Shown: piece after piece, positions 36,004-45,360 of the stretch
How the letters are laid out: every line of letters starts with the position of its first letter
How positions within the stretch are numbered: position 1 is the stretch's first letter
NCBI RefSeq assembly: GCF_003664035.1
Contig: NZ_RCCK01000012.1
Span: 62,001-126,000, forward strand
Direction: 5' to 3'
DNA length: 64,000 bases
Origin: Pedobacter alluvionis
GTDB taxonomy: Bacteria > Bacteroidota > Bacteroidia > Sphingobacteriales > Sphingobacteriaceae
Made by a program: the position numbers and the translations under genes
Notes under the pieces: generated by a model
What the model was told of the DNA's origin: nothing
The model's database searches: none
The model's input: the letters and a program-made list of their open reading frames with translations, nothing else

Positions 36004-36858
36004 ATGATTCAGGTGAACGATTTTTTGTATGGCAAAATGGAACTGCCAATGGTATTTTCTGATCTGTTAAATACTGACGCTTTAAAAAGGTTAGGTGGGG
36101 TTCATCAAAGCGGTGCTATATTTTTGGTCAATCCGGATATCTGCCATTCGCGGTTAGAGCATGCCGTTGGAGTAACCATGCTGATCAGGATGCTTGGTGG
36201 CTCGGAACTGGAGCAAATTGCAGGCTTGCTACACGATATTTCACATACTGCTTTTTCTCATGTAGGCGATTATGTTTACGATAATCTGGACGAAGATTAT
36301 CATGAAAAGGTTTTTGCCGAAGTGTTATGTAAATCGGAAGTGCCTGATGTGCTGTTGAAATATGGATATAATGTTAACCAGATTCTGTATGGCACCTTTG
36401 ACATTTTAGAACAGCCTTTGCCGGCACTCTGTGCTGATCGTTTGGATTATACTTTACGCGATGGTATTCATGGTGGGGTAATTTCCCGCCAGCGTGCACG
36501 CGAATTTTTGACTTCCATTGTATTGAAAGATGGAAAAATTGCGGTAAATGCAGAAACTGAAGTAGCCTGGATTAATGAAGCTTTTGAGAAGCTGAATAAT
36601 GAGGTGTTTAAATTGCCCCTTCATTTATATGCCAATGGCAAAATGGCCGAACTGATTAAGAAATTTTTGAATAAAGGAATATTGGTTGAAAGTGACCTGT
36701 TTAAAACAGATACCATGTTGCTGAACAAAATCAGAACATCATATGAAGGCTATGAAGCCATCAAGTCGATTAAACAGTTAAAAGGTTTTGCTGAATTTAT
36801 GCGCCATGGTGCGGTACCAAACATTAAAAAAAGAACTTTAAATGCGTTGCTGGTTTAG
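36004..36858 (+). CDS. HD-domain phosphohydrolase
   Basis: This 284-aa protein has the SAMHD1-like HD layout seen in bacterial dNTP triphosphohydrolases: SRLEHAVGVTMLI (His near residue 57), LLHDISHTAFSHVGDYVYD (HD near 79-80, further His near 83 and 87), and a late Asp in LCADRLDYTLRDG near 146. All metal-binding residues appear present. It probably hydrolyses nucleotides or a phospho-diester; the substrate is unknown. The adjacent tatA gene follows in the same direction after about 130 bases. Confidence 0.8.
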   Translation: MIQVNDFLYGKMELPMVFSDLLNTDALKRLGGVHQSGAIFLVNPDICHSRLEHAVGVTMLIRMLGGSELEQIAGLLHDISHTAFSHVGDYVYDNLDEDYHEKVFAEVLCKSEVPDVLLKYGYNVNQILYGTFDILEQPLPALCADRLDYTLRDGIHGGVISRQRAREFLTSIVLKDGKIAVNAETEVAWINEAFEKLNNEVFKLPLHLYANGKMAELIKKFLNKGILVESDLFKTDTMLLNKIRTSYEGYEAIKSIKQLKGFAEFMRHGAVPNIKKRTLNALLV

Positions 36859-36987
36859 TTTTCATTCAATTTGGAGTTTATGCCGGGTACTAGGAAACCA
36901 ATGACCAAATTTGATAATGGCCAATAAACCAATAATCAAACAATCCGGTTTAAAAGAAATCACGTATATTGGGGAAAATATAACGAT

Positions 36988-37128
36988 ATGTCTGCAGTAG
37001 AAATTATTTTAATCGGCGTGGTTATCCTGCTTATTTTTGGTGGTAAGAAACTACCTGAATTAATGAGGGGGATAGGGAAGAGTGTAAAAGAATTTAAGGA
37101 TGCCAAAAATGAGCCGCCAGTTAAATAA
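36988..37128 (+). CDS. tatA: Sec-independent translocase component TatA/E-like (46 aa)
   Basis: This short gene encodes one membrane helix followed by an amphipathic helix. The protein starts MSAVEIILIGVVILLIFGGK and continues with KLPELMRGIGKSVKEFKD. The FGxKKLPEL pattern and the Gly pair are diagnostic of TatA. At 46 aa it is at the short end of the family. TatA forms the pore that exports folded proteins, such as the Tat-signal epimerase encoded in this window. No tatC is seen here. Confidence 0.85.
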   Translation: MSAVEIILIGVVILLIFGGKKLPELMRGIGKSVKEFKDAKNEPPVK

Positions 37129-37185
37129 TTTTTGTAAATGAAACTTTCCTTTATAGTCACTGTTTTACCATAAATAAACACCAAT

Positions 37186-37398
37186 ATGGAAAATCAAAAA
37201 CAAGACCTGACCAAATCAAAATCAGATTTTACCAAAGAAAATACTGAAAATCCTGAAAAAGGACTCGATAACTGGAACGATCGTTTAGAGGAGAATCTGG
37301 AACCTGAAGCGCATAGTGATCATGAGGCAGATGAAAAGGCCAAAGATTTTTCAGAGAAATATGGTAGCGGCGACCAGTCCGATCAGGGAAATAACTGA
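37186..37398 (+). CDS. Small acidic protein of unknown function
   Basis: This 70-aa protein is highly charged, with many Asp, Glu, Lys and Asn (for example DNWNDRLEENLEPEAHSDHEA), and probably disordered. It follows tatA after 57 bases in the same direction. I recognise no domain. Codon-level openness and the start context (an A-rich leader) make it plausible as a gene. Confidence 0.5.
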   Translation: MENQKQDLTKSKSDFTKENTENPEKGLDNWNDRLEENLEPEAHSDHEADEKAKDFSEKYGSGDQSDQGNN

Positions 37399-37931
37399 AT
37401 TTTTATCATCTAGCCAATTAAATTAAATAAAGGTGATATTTATTAATATCAATCAGTTGATGATTTAACAGGGAACCATATTAAAGTGGAGTTGTCATCT
37501 TTATTGGATTCTATTGATTGTGATTTATCAATCTAAATAAGTCTTCGACTACGCTCAGACTGACAATCGCAGTGTTTAACTTAATGACATTAGAGTAATG
37601 CTGCAAACGAGGACTATATTATAGTAACGCTATAACAGGAGCTAAATAGCTAAGCCATTATTCAATTTCAAAGGTGAAAATGCACAGGCCTATGCTCATA
37701 AGCCCGATCCGATAGCTATCGGATGTAATGGAAAGCCCGTAAGCGAGGAACGAGTGCGGACTTGGAATGGAAAGCGGGACTGAAGCTGCCACGCACAAAG
37801 AACCGCTCATTTCCCAATCACAAAATACACCACTTATATTTCGAGCGCAGCACTATCCTATCATTTGGCAATTTGAAATGCTATACTTTAGATAGTAACT
37901 GTAAACTAATAACTGAAAACTGCCAACTGAA
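37399..37931. other. Repeat-rich spacer
   Basis: No gene is seen here. The spacer contains the 18-bp palindrome ATCCGATAGCTATCGGAT (37707-37724) and GC-rich phrases such as AAAGCGGGACTGAAGCTGCC near 37770. A similar phrase, AAAGCGGATGGCGGGAC, lies near 54608, with its complement CAGTCCCGCTTTT near 54450. Confidence 0.55.
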
Positions 37932-39404
37932 CTAAAGTTCTTTCCTCAGCCTTGCTACCGGAATATTCATTTGTTCACGATATTTCGCAACCGTTCTTCT
38001 GGCAATGTTGTAACCTCTTTCTTTTAAAATTTCGGTTAGTTTTTCATCTGCCAAAGGTTTGCGCTTATCTTCATTGCCAATGCAATCTTCTAAAATCTTT
38101 TTTACTTCTTTATTAGAAACTTCTTCACCGTTTTCAGTCTGTATTGCTTCTGAGAAGAAAGATTTTAATAGGAATGTGCCAAATTCGGTTTGTACATATT
38201 TAGAGTTGGCTACCCTGGATACGGTTGAAATATCCATATCGATTTTATCTGCAATATCTTTTAAGATCATCGGGCGCATTTTACGCTCATCGGCCGTTAA
38301 AAAATATTCGTATTGATAGTGCATAATGGCATTCATCGTTTTTAACAAAGTTTGTTGTCTTTGTTTAATCGCATCTATAAACCATCGGGCGGAATCTAAT
38401 TTTTGTTTAACAAACTGAACAGCCTCTTTTAGCTTTTTATCTTTGGATGCAGCCTTGTCGTAATGCTCAAACATTTCCTGGTAAGATCTGCTTACCTTTA
38501 ATTCTGGAGCATTTTTCGAATTTAAAGTCAAAATTAATATGCCATCGTTATTGCTGATGTGAAAATCAGGAATAATCTGCATTTGTTTAGTCGTAACCTG
38601 ATTGGCATCACCTGGTTTCGGATTTAAGCGTAAAATTTCATTAACCACCTCTTTAAGCTCTTCGCTATCCAGGCCTAAACTTTTTTCTAATTTATCGTAA
38701 TGTTTACGGGTAAACTCATCCAGATAGTTTTCTACAACATTCATTGCTTTAACTATAATAGGATTGTTCGGATCTTTTCTTTTTAACTGGATCAGTAAAC
38801 ATTCTTTCAGGTCTCTTGCGCCAATGCCCGGAGGATCGAAGCTTTGGATCAGTTTTAACATTTCCAATACATCCTCTTCCTCAACAATAACATTCTGAGA
38901 AAAAGCAAGGTCATCGATCATGGAGCCCAACGGACGGCGTAAATAACCATCATCATCTAAACTGCCAATAATCTGTTTGCCGATAATAAAATCCTGATCG
39001 GATAGGGGAATAAGGTCTAATTGCTCTTGTAAACTTTCAAAAAATGTACTTTCTATAGCTATTGGCGTTTCTTTTTTCTCCTCATCGTCGTCGCCATTAT
39101 TGTAATTGGTGCTGTAATCGTTGGTCGAATCATCCTGTAAATAATCATCTACGTTAAATTCATCCATGCTGGTATCTTCTGATGGTTGTTCATAATCTTC
39201 AGGTCCATCATTTAGATCATCATATTCGCTCTTTGGCTCATCCTGAGTCATTAAGCTTGGATCTTCAAGCGCTGGGTTTTCTTCGAGTTCTTCTTTAACA
39301 CGGGTATCTAAAGCAACGGTTGGTACCTGCAACAATTTAATAAACTGTATTTGTTGTGGTGATAACTTTTGTAATAATTTTTGTTGTAGGTGTTGTTTTA
39401 GCAT
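37932..39404 (-). CDS. rpoN: RNA polymerase sigma-54 factor
   Basis: This protein of about 490 aa is the sigma-54 subunit used with AAA+ activators. The N-terminal Gln/Leu-rich activator-interaction region (KQHLQQKLLQKLSPQQIQF), a long acidic linker (about 50-110), the core-binding domain with FDPPGIGARDLKECL, the HTH with DISTVSRVANSKYV near 360, and the C-terminal RpoN box ARRTVAKYREQMNIP near 470 are all present. I chose the ATG at 39404 because the sigma-54 start is normally next to the Gln-rich segment; an earlier in-frame ATG exists at 39428. The operon partner is not visible. It is divergent from mscL. Confidence 0.93.
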   Translation of the reverse strand: MLKQHLQQKLLQKLSPQQIQFIKLLQVPTVALDTRVKEELEENPALEDPSLMTQDEPKSEYDDLNDGPEDYEQPSEDTSMDEFNVDDYLQDDSTNDYSTNYNNGDDDEEKKETPIAIESTFFESLQEQLDLIPLSDQDFIIGKQIIGSLDDDGYLRRPLGSMIDDLAFSQNVIVEEEDVLEMLKLIQSFDPPGIGARDLKECLLIQLKRKDPNNPIIVKAMNVVENYLDEFTRKHYDKLEKSLGLDSEELKEVVNEILRLNPKPGDANQVTTKQMQIIPDFHISNNDGILILTLNSKNAPELKVSRSYQEMFEHYDKAASKDKKLKEAVQFVKQKLDSARWFIDAIKQRQQTLLKTMNAIMHYQYEYFLTADERKMRPMILKDIADKIDMDISTVSRVANSKYVQTEFGTFLLKSFFSEAIQTENGEEVSNKEVKKILEDCIGNEDKRKPLADEKLTEILKERGYNIARRTVAKYREQMNIPVARLRKEL

Positions 39405-39512
39405 ATTAAATAGAAAAGAATAGGGCAAAAATAAACAATAGATTTCAGATATTATGCTGATTTGATCTAAATGCTATCGATATGTTTGGTTTTAAAATTA
39501 ATTTGCTAAACA

Positions 39513-39543
39513 TTTGTATTGAGTTTAATGTTTGCTACTTTAG
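39513..39543 (+). promoter_or_regulatory. Promoter of mscL
   Basis: TTTG at 39513-39516 is followed after 19 bases by TACTTTAG (39536-39543), which has one mismatch to TAnnTTTG. The spacing is exactly the Bacteroidota sigma-ABfr type. The start codon is 29 bases after. Confidence 0.6.
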
Positions 39544-39572
39544 TAAATAAATAAAACTAAACGAAAATAAGT

Positions 39573-40022
39573 ATGGGGTTCGTAAAAGAATTTAAAGAGT
39601 TTGCCATTAAGGGGAATGCTTTCGATTTAGCGGTTGGGGTTATTATTGGTGGAGCTTTCGGTAAGATTGTGACCAGTGTAATTGAAGACCTGATAATGCC
39701 TGTAGTTGCTGCTATGGTGGGTAAACCAGATTTCAGCAGCATTTACTTTGCAATGGGTAAAGGATCAGAACTTATTCCTGAAGGCGCATCGTTGGCAGAT
39801 GCCAAAAAAGCTGCTCCGGATGCCGCTATATTTGCATACGGTAATTTTATTACGGTTGCGATCAACTTCATACTATTGGCATTAATTGTTTTTATTATGG
39901 TTAAGGCAATTAACAGAATGAAAAAGAAAGAAGAAGCCGTAGCAATTGCCGCACCACCTGTGCCTACAAAAGAAGAAGTGCTTTTAACTGAAATCAGAGA
40001 TTTACTAAAAGCAAAAGCATAA
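39573..40022 (+). CDS. mscL: Large-conductance mechanosensitive channel
   Basis: This 149-aa protein opens under membrane tension to release solutes after osmotic downshock. The N-terminal FKEFAIKGNAFDLAVGVIIG segment and the first helix are diagnostic. A second membrane helix (FITVAINFILLALIVFIMVKAI, about 93-115) and the C-terminal charged bundle follow. The periplasmic loop (about 53-90) is of normal length. It stands alone between a promoter and a terminator. Confidence 0.94.
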   Translation: MGFVKEFKEFAIKGNAFDLAVGVIIGGAFGKIVTSVIEDLIMPVVAAMVGKPDFSSIYFAMGKGSELIPEGASLADAKKAAPDAAIFAYGNFITVAINFILLALIVFIMVKAINRMKKKEEAVAIAAPPVPTKEEVLLTEIRDLLKAKA

Positions 40023-40029
40023 AATTAAA

Positions 40030-40068
40030 GCTCCGCAGACCGATCCCGGTTGCGGAGCCATTTCTTTT
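40030..40068 (+). terminator. Rho-independent terminator after mscL
   Basis: GCTCCGCA (40030-40037) pairs with TGCGGAGC (40051-40058), with an inner ACCG/CGGT stem, and is followed by TTTCTTTTT. It begins 8 bases after the stop. Confidence 0.85.
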
Positions 40069-40151
40069 TAAGAACTTATTTTTAGGTACTTCTGTCGGGG
40101 TGACGGCTCAAGTGGTAAATATCTGCTGAACATCTTTTTAACTGATTCAGG

Positions 40152-41024
40152 TCAATAACTCCTTTTTGCCTTTGGATCTGTTATTATGATATAATCACCA
40201 AGATTTTTAAATTTCTCCCAATTGGGGTTGATAAAGCTTTCATCAGAAAACGACGAAATATTCAGGATTTTTAATTTTGGATTTAATTGTTTGAGTTTTG
40301 CCAGTGTCCCCAGTTTTTCATCGCTATGGAAACGCCCGTTAAGTTGAAAAACCTTTATGCCCTTATTTGCTTTAATAAACTTATTAATAGACCAGGCCAT
40401 GGTCGCATCCCATAAATTTTGGGTCTGATAAATTTTCATCGAACCCATACTGTGTCCACCTAAAGTTTCTGTAAATTTTTCATAATATCTACCCTGAGCC
40501 GTATCAATAGGCAAGGGAGGTAAAAAATTGGATGATATTTTTGGGAAATTTTCTAAAACCTTAAGTCCGCCTAGTGTAACAGCATTGCTGTAACGTGTTG
40601 CCGCATTTGCGGCAACAACTTTTAACCCGTTCTGTTTGGCATACTCAATTAAAGGTCTGTAATCTTTGTAATTTCCCCACGCCCTGCTTTCTTTAATAAA
40701 ATTTTTTTCTGATATTAATCCTGCCAGGTATTCGTCTAACTCAGGTTGTACATCGGTATGGAACATTTCTAAAGATAGCGCCGTTTTTAATGGATATTTT
40801 GAATGGAGTTTTCTGAAAAGCAGCGCTTCAAGGTAGTGCCCTACAGAATCGTTATGATCTTCGCCAAAGAATAAAACATCTGCCTGCTCCATATCAGCAA
40901 CAATATCGTCTATTGCTATCAGTTTTTGTTTTTTTACATCGTAGATCTGATAATGGCTACTCATTTCCTGTGCCTGTAAACAGGTAGAAGTAACAAGAAC
41001 AAACATTAATAAGAGAAATTTCAT
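40152..41024 (-). CDS. ChaN-family haem-regulated lipoprotein-like protein
   Basis: This 290-aa protein has an N-terminal signal peptide (about 1-19). The ChaN core includes DVLFFGEDHNDSVGHYLEALLFRKL, ALSLEMFHTDVQPELDEYL and FQLNGRFHSDEKLGTLAKL, with acidic and His residues that bind haem or metal in the family. It is probably periplasmic, and a role in iron or haem handling is inferred. It ends convergent with mscL. Confidence 0.75.
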   Translation of the reverse strand: MKFLLLMFVLVTSTCLQAQEMSSHYQIYDVKKQKLIAIDDIVADMEQADVLFFGEDHNDSVGHYLEALLFRKLHSKYPLKTALSLEMFHTDVQPELDEYLAGLISEKNFIKESRAWGNYKDYRPLIEYAKQNGLKVVAANAATRYSNAVTLGGLKVLENFPKISSNFLPPLPIDTAQGRYYEKFTETLGGHSMGSMKIYQTQNLWDATMAWSINKFIKANKGIKVFQLNGRFHSDEKLGTLAKLKQLNPKLKILNISSFSDESFINPNWEKFKNLGDYIIITDPKAKRSY

Positions 41025-41156
41025 GCCATCAAAATAACAAAATAATTTTCACCGATAAAATAGGGGCACTTACCGCCTTTTACCGGGTTCTTGCATGTTA
41101 TATATATTATGATTGGGTGCTTATCAATATTTTTGGATTATTAAATACGAGCACAA

Positions 41157-41921
41157 ATGGAAAATATAAATAATAACGATAACAGCCAGCTTAAAAACTC
41201 AGGAAGGGTTTGGAGCGGTTTCGTCATAGTCATCATCGGATTTGCATTTTTATTGAACAATATGGGATTAGCGATTCCGAGGTGGATATTCAGCTGGTCT
41301 AATTTTTTAATTTTACTTGGTGTATTTCTCGGCGTTCGTCGTAACTTTAAAGGAATAGCCTGGCTGATTTTGATTTTGATCGGCGCTTACAATACTTTAT
41401 GTAATATTCCCGGATTAGATCTCGACTTATCTAAATATGCATTAGGTATTGGTTTAGTGATAGTAGGCGGTTTTTTAATCTTCAGACCAAAGGATACTTT
41501 TGGTTATAAGAAAAAACGCAAAGATAAAAACAAAGCCGATTTTGATTTTGAAACAGCCAGCGATCAGAAAACGGCAAATAATAATGATGTTATTGATGTA
41601 ATGGCGGTTTTTGGGGGCAGTAACCAAACGGTTTACTCTAAAAACTTTCAGGGAGGCGATATTACGGCTGTGTTTGGAGGAGCGGATATTGTAATGAGCC
41701 AGGCAGATTTTCCTGAAACTGTGTCGCTTGATGTAACAGCAGTTTTTGGAGGAATTAAATTAGTTGTACCCCAAAACTGGGCAATAAAATCGAACGTAAC
41801 GGCACTTTTTGGGAGCGTTGAAGATAAAAGATCACATGTGATGCCGGTAGCAGAGTTGAAAAAAACATTAATTTTAGATGGGACGGCTTTATTTGGCGGG
41901 ATTGAAATTAAAAGTTTCTAA
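41157..41921 (+). CDS. LiaF-like membrane protein (cell-wall-active response)
   Basis: This 254-aa protein has four short membrane segments in the first 110 residues, then a soluble beta-rich domain with repeated motifs: VMAVFGGS, ITAVFGGADIVM, DVTAVFGGIKLVVP and GTALFGGIEIK. These VFGG repeats are typical of the LiaF/DUF2154-type C-terminal domain. LiaF proteins regulate LiaRS-type stress responses, and here a sensor kinase and a LytR-like regulator lie just downstream, which supports such a role. The gene order is one transcript: LiaF-like, DUF4288-like, kinase, regulator. Confidence 0.75.
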   Translation: MENINNNDNSQLKNSGRVWSGFVIVIIGFAFLLNNMGLAIPRWIFSWSNFLILLGVFLGVRRNFKGIAWLILILIGAYNTLCNIPGLDLDLSKYALGIGLVIVGGFLIFRPKDTFGYKKKRKDKNKADFDFETASDQKTANNNDVIDVMAVFGGSNQTVYSKNFQGGDITAVFGGADIVMSQADFPETVSLDVTAVFGGIKLVVPQNWAIKSNVTALFGSVEDKRSHVMPVAELKKTLILDGTALFGGIEIKSF

Positions 41922-41943
41922 ATATTTATTATAAACATTGCCG

Positions 41944-42291
41944 ATGAAATGGTTTGCAGTAAATTGTATCTATCAGGTAATTTGTGGTGAAGGAAACCAT
42001 ACGCCCCAATTTAATGAACAAACGCGTTTAATCCAGGCAGAAGGTATAAAGCAGGCTTTAAGCAAAGCTAATTTGAATGCCGTACACTTTAATCCCTCTT
42101 TTAATAATTGCCAGGGAGAGCAGGTAATATGGAAGTTTTTAGGTGTAGGTGGAATATCGGAAGTTGCAAAACTTACCGATGGTGTTGAAGTAAGTTCCAG
42201 GATTGTTGAGCCCAAATCAGTTACACAATACCTGGAAAAGCTGGCACACCGTAATAAATCATTAACTAATCAAAACGATTTTGACAACTAG
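41944..42291 (+). CDS. DUF4288-like small protein
   Basis: This 115-aa protein from the ATG at 41944 reads MKWFAVNCIYQVICGEGNHTPQF and later EQVIWKFLGVGGISEVAKLTDGVE, resembling the DUF4288 family. It has no signal or membrane segment. It overlaps the kinase gene by 11 bases and follows the LiaF-like gene by 22, so it is probably in the same operon. The function is unknown. Confidence 0.62.
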   Translation: MKWFAVNCIYQVICGEGNHTPQFNEQTRLIQAEGIKQALSKANLNAVHFNPSFNNCQGEQVIWKFLGVGGISEVAKLTDGVEVSSRIVEPKSVTQYLEKLAHRNKSLTNQNDFDN

Positions 42292-43342
42292 ACCTTTATC
42301 CGTTCCACAAATACAGAAAGTATCGCTTACCATTGCAATAGTGTGGACGGTACTGTGTGGTGCCGGATTGCATTATGTAGTTAATTTTTCCTGGTGGATA
42401 GCAATAACCGATAGCTTAACCAATAACTTTTTGCTGGCCTTGGCTTGTATAGGGTTAAGCAATATGCTGGGTTATTATCAGCCAAAAAATGAACGGATTC
42501 TCTATGTACTGATTATTACGCTGGCCCTAACATTTGTAATTATTTATGCAGCTAAATACAGCGTGCTTTATATTTTTGCCGATTATAAAGAATACAAAGA
42601 TTTTTACAATTTCTCTTTTGCCTTTAGAGGCTTAATTTCTTTTATGTGTTTAGCCTGGTGTGCCTTAGCTAATATTTTATGGTATAGGCTAGAAGAACAA
42701 TCAGAAACACACGAAAGACTATCGGCAGCTAAAAGTTTAGCCAAAGAAGCTGAGTTAAATAAGTTAAGACACCAATTACAGCCGCATTTTCTTTTTAACA
42801 GTTTAAATTCGGTATTTGCACTTACCATGGTTAATCCAAAAGAGGCGGGGGTAATGATTACAAAATTAGCTTCTTTTTTACGTGGTACCCTAAAACGCGA
42901 TGATGAATTATGGGTTTCTGTGGAGGAAGAAATGGAGTATATTCAGCTGTATCTTGATATCGAAAAAGTAAGGTTTAGCCATAGGTTAAACATTGAAGTT
43001 AACGTTGCTGAAGATACTTTAAACCTTTGCCTGCCCGGTACATTATTGCAACCTATCGTAGAAAACGCCATAAAATTCGGACTGTATAACACATCTGCAG
43101 GCATTACCATCAAAGTTGATGTTACTGTAGAGTACAATATTTTACAGTTGCGCGTACAAAATCCTTTCGATCCGGAGATGAAAGCTGCCGGAGGTACAGG
43201 ATTTGGTTTAAGTGCCATTAAGCGCAGGTTATATCTGTTATTTGCAAATACCCATTTATTACAAACCGATATTGAGGCAAATAATTTATATATTACCACC
43301 CTAAAAATTCCACAGAAAAATGATCAGAACAATACTAATTGA
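42281..43342 (+). CDS. LytS-type sensor histidine kinase
   Basis: This 353-aa protein has about four membrane segments in the first 130 residues and then a His_kinase domain: the phospho-accepting His lies in LRHQLQPHFLFNSLNSVFAL near residue 170, and a HATPase domain has QPIVENAIKFGL and GTGFGLSAIKRRL. The start is a TTG at 42281, overlapping the previous gene; the next in-frame ATG lies inside the membrane part and would remove a helix. It overlaps the regulator gene by 23 bases, so the pair is translationally coupled. Confidence 0.85.
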   Translation: MTTRPLSVPQIQKVSLTIAIVWTVLCGAGLHYVVNFSWWIAITDSLTNNFLLALACIGLSNMLGYYQPKNERILYVLIITLALTFVIIYAAKYSVLYIFADYKEYKDFYNFSFAFRGLISFMCLAWCALANILWYRLEEQSETHERLSAAKSLAKEAELNKLRHQLQPHFLFNSLNSVFALTMVNPKEAGVMITKLASFLRGTLKRDDELWVSVEEEMEYIQLYLDIEKVRFSHRLNIEVNVAEDTLNLCLPGTLLQPIVENAIKFGLYNTSAGITIKVDVTVEYNILQLRVQNPFDPEMKAAGGTGFGLSAIKRRLYLLFANTHLLQTDIEANNLYITTLKIPQKNDQNNTN

Positions 43343-44054
43343 CGATGAGCCTTTAGCGAGAGATATTGTAAAATACTACCTTTCAGATCATGCAGAAATA
43401 GAGATTGTAGCAGAATGTGTGGATGGGTTTGAAGGTTTAAAAGCCATTACCTTACATAAGCCTGATTTAATTTTTCTCGATATACAAATGCCTAAAATCA
43501 GTGGTTTCGAAATGCTCGAACTGGTGGAAGACAAACCTGCGGTAATTTTTACCACAGCTTTTGATGAATATGCCATTAAAGCTTTTGAAGTTAATGCAGT
43601 AGATTATCTGCTTAAGCCGATTGATAAGTCGCGTTTCGATGCTGCTATTAAAAAGTTACCGGGCAAATTAAATCAAACAGCAAATACAGAGGCCGTTTTG
43701 GATGCTGCAGCTTTAAGTCCGGCCCAAAATAATAGGGTAGTGGTTAAAAAAGATGGCGTAATTAAGATTATTCCTGTTGCCGATATCAACTATTTAGAGG
43801 CCGATGATGATTATGTGAAATTAAGTACTGTTGATGGTGCTTTCTATAAGAATAAAACGATGGCTTATTTTGAACAAACACTCGATGTGAGCCAGTTTAT
43901 CCGTATCCATAGGTCATACATCATTAATCTGGCTCAGGTAACTAAAATAGAGCTTAAAGAGAAAGATAGTTATGTGGTTTTGTTAAAGTCTGATATCTGG
44001 TTGCCGGTGAGTAAAACAGGCTATGTAAAATTGAAGGCCGCGCTGGGCTTGTAA
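43320..44054 (+). CDS. LytR/AlgR-type response regulator with LytTR DNA-binding domain
   Basis: This 244-aa protein has a receiver domain (IDDEP near residue 8, the phospho-acceptor Asp in LIFLDIQMPK near 55, KPID near 106) and a C-terminal LytTR domain (NYLEADDDYVKLSTVDG, FIRIHRSYIINLAQVTKIE, WLPVSKTGYVKLKAAL). It is the partner of the preceding kinase and probably controls envelope-stress or LiaF-like genes. Target sites were not identified. Confidence 0.88.
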   Translation: MIRTILIDDEPLARDIVKYYLSDHAEIEIVAECVDGFEGLKAITLHKPDLIFLDIQMPKISGFEMLELVEDKPAVIFTTAFDEYAIKAFEVNAVDYLLKPIDKSRFDAAIKKLPGKLNQTANTEAVLDAAALSPAQNNRVVVKKDGVIKIIPVADINYLEADDDYVKLSTVDGAFYKNKTMAYFEQTLDVSQFIRIHRSYIINLAQVTKIELKEKDSYVVLLKSDIWLPVSKTGYVKLKAALGL

Positions 44055-44457
44055 AAAAGTAATGTTTATAACTGGCGTCACCCTGTCCCGAAACTTCGGG
44101 ATCATGACCTTCATTGCCAGAAAGATGTTAGCTCACTATGTAGTCATTAGTTTTTTGCAAAGCAATTGAGTGCTAGAACTATTGTTAGTCCTGCTTTTCG
44201 TTACTCCCGATGAAGAATCGGGATCACTCCAATCAGGTTTATTTTACAGCTGCCGTGCTGCTATTAATGTTTTGCGCTTTTCTAGCGCCACATGCGAAAT
44301 AGAATACTAGCCCGTCCCATCGGGACGAATCATAGGTAGACATGTTTGGTGAAACAATAAAACATACAAGCACATATTTTAAATGCCCACAAGGCATCTT
44401 TTTCAAAAGAATTATTACATTTGCATTTAAATAGAAAAAAATAATAATTAATCACTC
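44055..44457. other. Spacer without a gene
   Basis: The spacer includes intergenic phrases such as CCCGAAACTTCGGGATCATG near 44087 and ATCGGGATCACTCC near 44216. I see no coding frame of interest. Confidence 0.5.
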
Positions 44458-44488
44458 TTGCATTTGTAGAGAAATCGCTTTATATTTG
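44458..44488 (+). promoter_or_regulatory. Promoter of rpmH
   Basis: TTG (44458-44460) is followed after 20 bases by TATATTTG (44481-44488), a perfect TAnnTTTG. The rpmH ATG is 35 bases downstream. Confidence 0.7.
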
Positions 44489-44522
44489 CACCTCTTAATT
44501 TTACAATAGATAATATACAGTC

Positions 44523-44681
44523 ATGAAAAGAACATACCAACCTTCGCAAAGAAAGAGAAGAAACAAACACGGCTTCCGCGAAAGAATGGCAACAGCTAAC
44601 GGCAGACGAGTATTAGCATCACGTCGTGCTAAAGGAAGAAAAAGATTAACAGTTTCTGACGAACGCAAGCATAAAGCATAA
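44523..44681 (+). CDS. rpmH: Ribosomal protein bL34 (52 aa)
   Basis: The protein starts [19 protein letters not shown] and ends with ERKHKA. It is rich in Arg and Lys throughout, which is diagnostic of bL34. It precedes rnpA by 66 bases, the usual gene order. It has a clear promoter of its own. Confidence 0.95.
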   Translation: MKRTYQPSQRKRRNKHGFRERMATANGRRVLASRRAKGRKRLTVSDERKHKA

Positions 44682-44747
44682 TTTTTGATTGCTTTTCCGT
44701 TAATTCGGAATTGGCAGATCAAAATCTGCAATTATCAATCAAAATAT

Positions 44748-45146
44748 ATGTACACATTCAAGAAAGAAGAACGGTTATGCAGCAGGAAACATTTAGACCT
44801 GTTGTTTAAAAACGGTTCTTCTTTTTTATTATATCCCTTCCGGATTTCTTATCTTTTTGTTGATGCACCTGCTAATGTACAAGCACAGGTGGTGATCAAT
44901 GTTCCTAAAAGAAGATATAAACGGGCAGTAGACCGCAATCTGCTCAAACGCCGCATACGCGAAGCTTATCGCCTAAATAAACAAGATAAATTTTACATGT
45001 CATTACCTGCAGATCGGGGATTGCTTTTGTTTTCAATCCAGTTTGTAGGAAAGGATAAGTATGAATTTGCTTTCATCGAGAAAAAACTGATTGCTACCTT
45101 TAAGCGTTTCCAAAATTTAATCCAGCCCAATGAAATTCATCAATAA
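44748..45146 (+). CDS. rnpA: Ribonuclease P protein component
   Basis: This 132-aa basic protein is the protein subunit of RNase P, which matures tRNA 5' ends. The RNR segment is [15 protein letters not shown], and the N-terminus reads [20 protein letters not shown] chose the ATG at 44748 rather than the one 63 bases upstream because the extra stretch is unlike the family. It overlaps yidD by 17 bases. Confidence 0.92.
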   Translation: MYTFKKEERLCSRKHLDLLFKNGSSFLLYPFRISYLFVDAPANVQAQVVINVPKRRYKRAVDRNLLKRRIREAYRLNKQDKFYMSLPADRGLLLFSIQFVGKDKYEFAFIEKKLIATFKRFQNLIQPNEIHQ

Positions 45147-45360
45147 AATTTTTGGATGGTTTTTTTTAGGGTTAATCAAAATTTACCAATACGCCATTTC
45201 ACCTATGCTTGGCGCAAACTGCCGCTTTACACCAACCTGCTCCCAATATGGGATAGAGGCCATTAAAAAACATGGCCCGTTTAAAGGTGGCTGGCTGGCA
45301 CTGAAGCGTATAGGCCGCTGCCATCCCTGGGGCAAACATGGGCACGATCCGGTTCCATAG
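45130..45360 (+). CDS. yidD: Membrane protein insertion efficiency factor YidD
   Basis: This 76-aa protein has the family pattern: an amphipathic N-terminal helix, [23 protein letters not shown] and [22 protein letters not shown]. It supports insertion of membrane proteins via YidC and sits in the conserved rpmH-rnpA-yidD order. yidC itself is not adjacent. Confidence 0.93.
   Translation: MKFINKIFGWFFLGLIKIYQYAISPMLGANCRFTPTCSQYGIEAIKKHGPFKGGWLALKRIGRCHPWGKHGHDPVP

Noticed and set aside
44055..44522. Replication origin near rpmH
   Set aside because: rpmH-rnpA can mark an origin in other phyla, but no dnaA gene or cluster of DnaA boxes is seen here.
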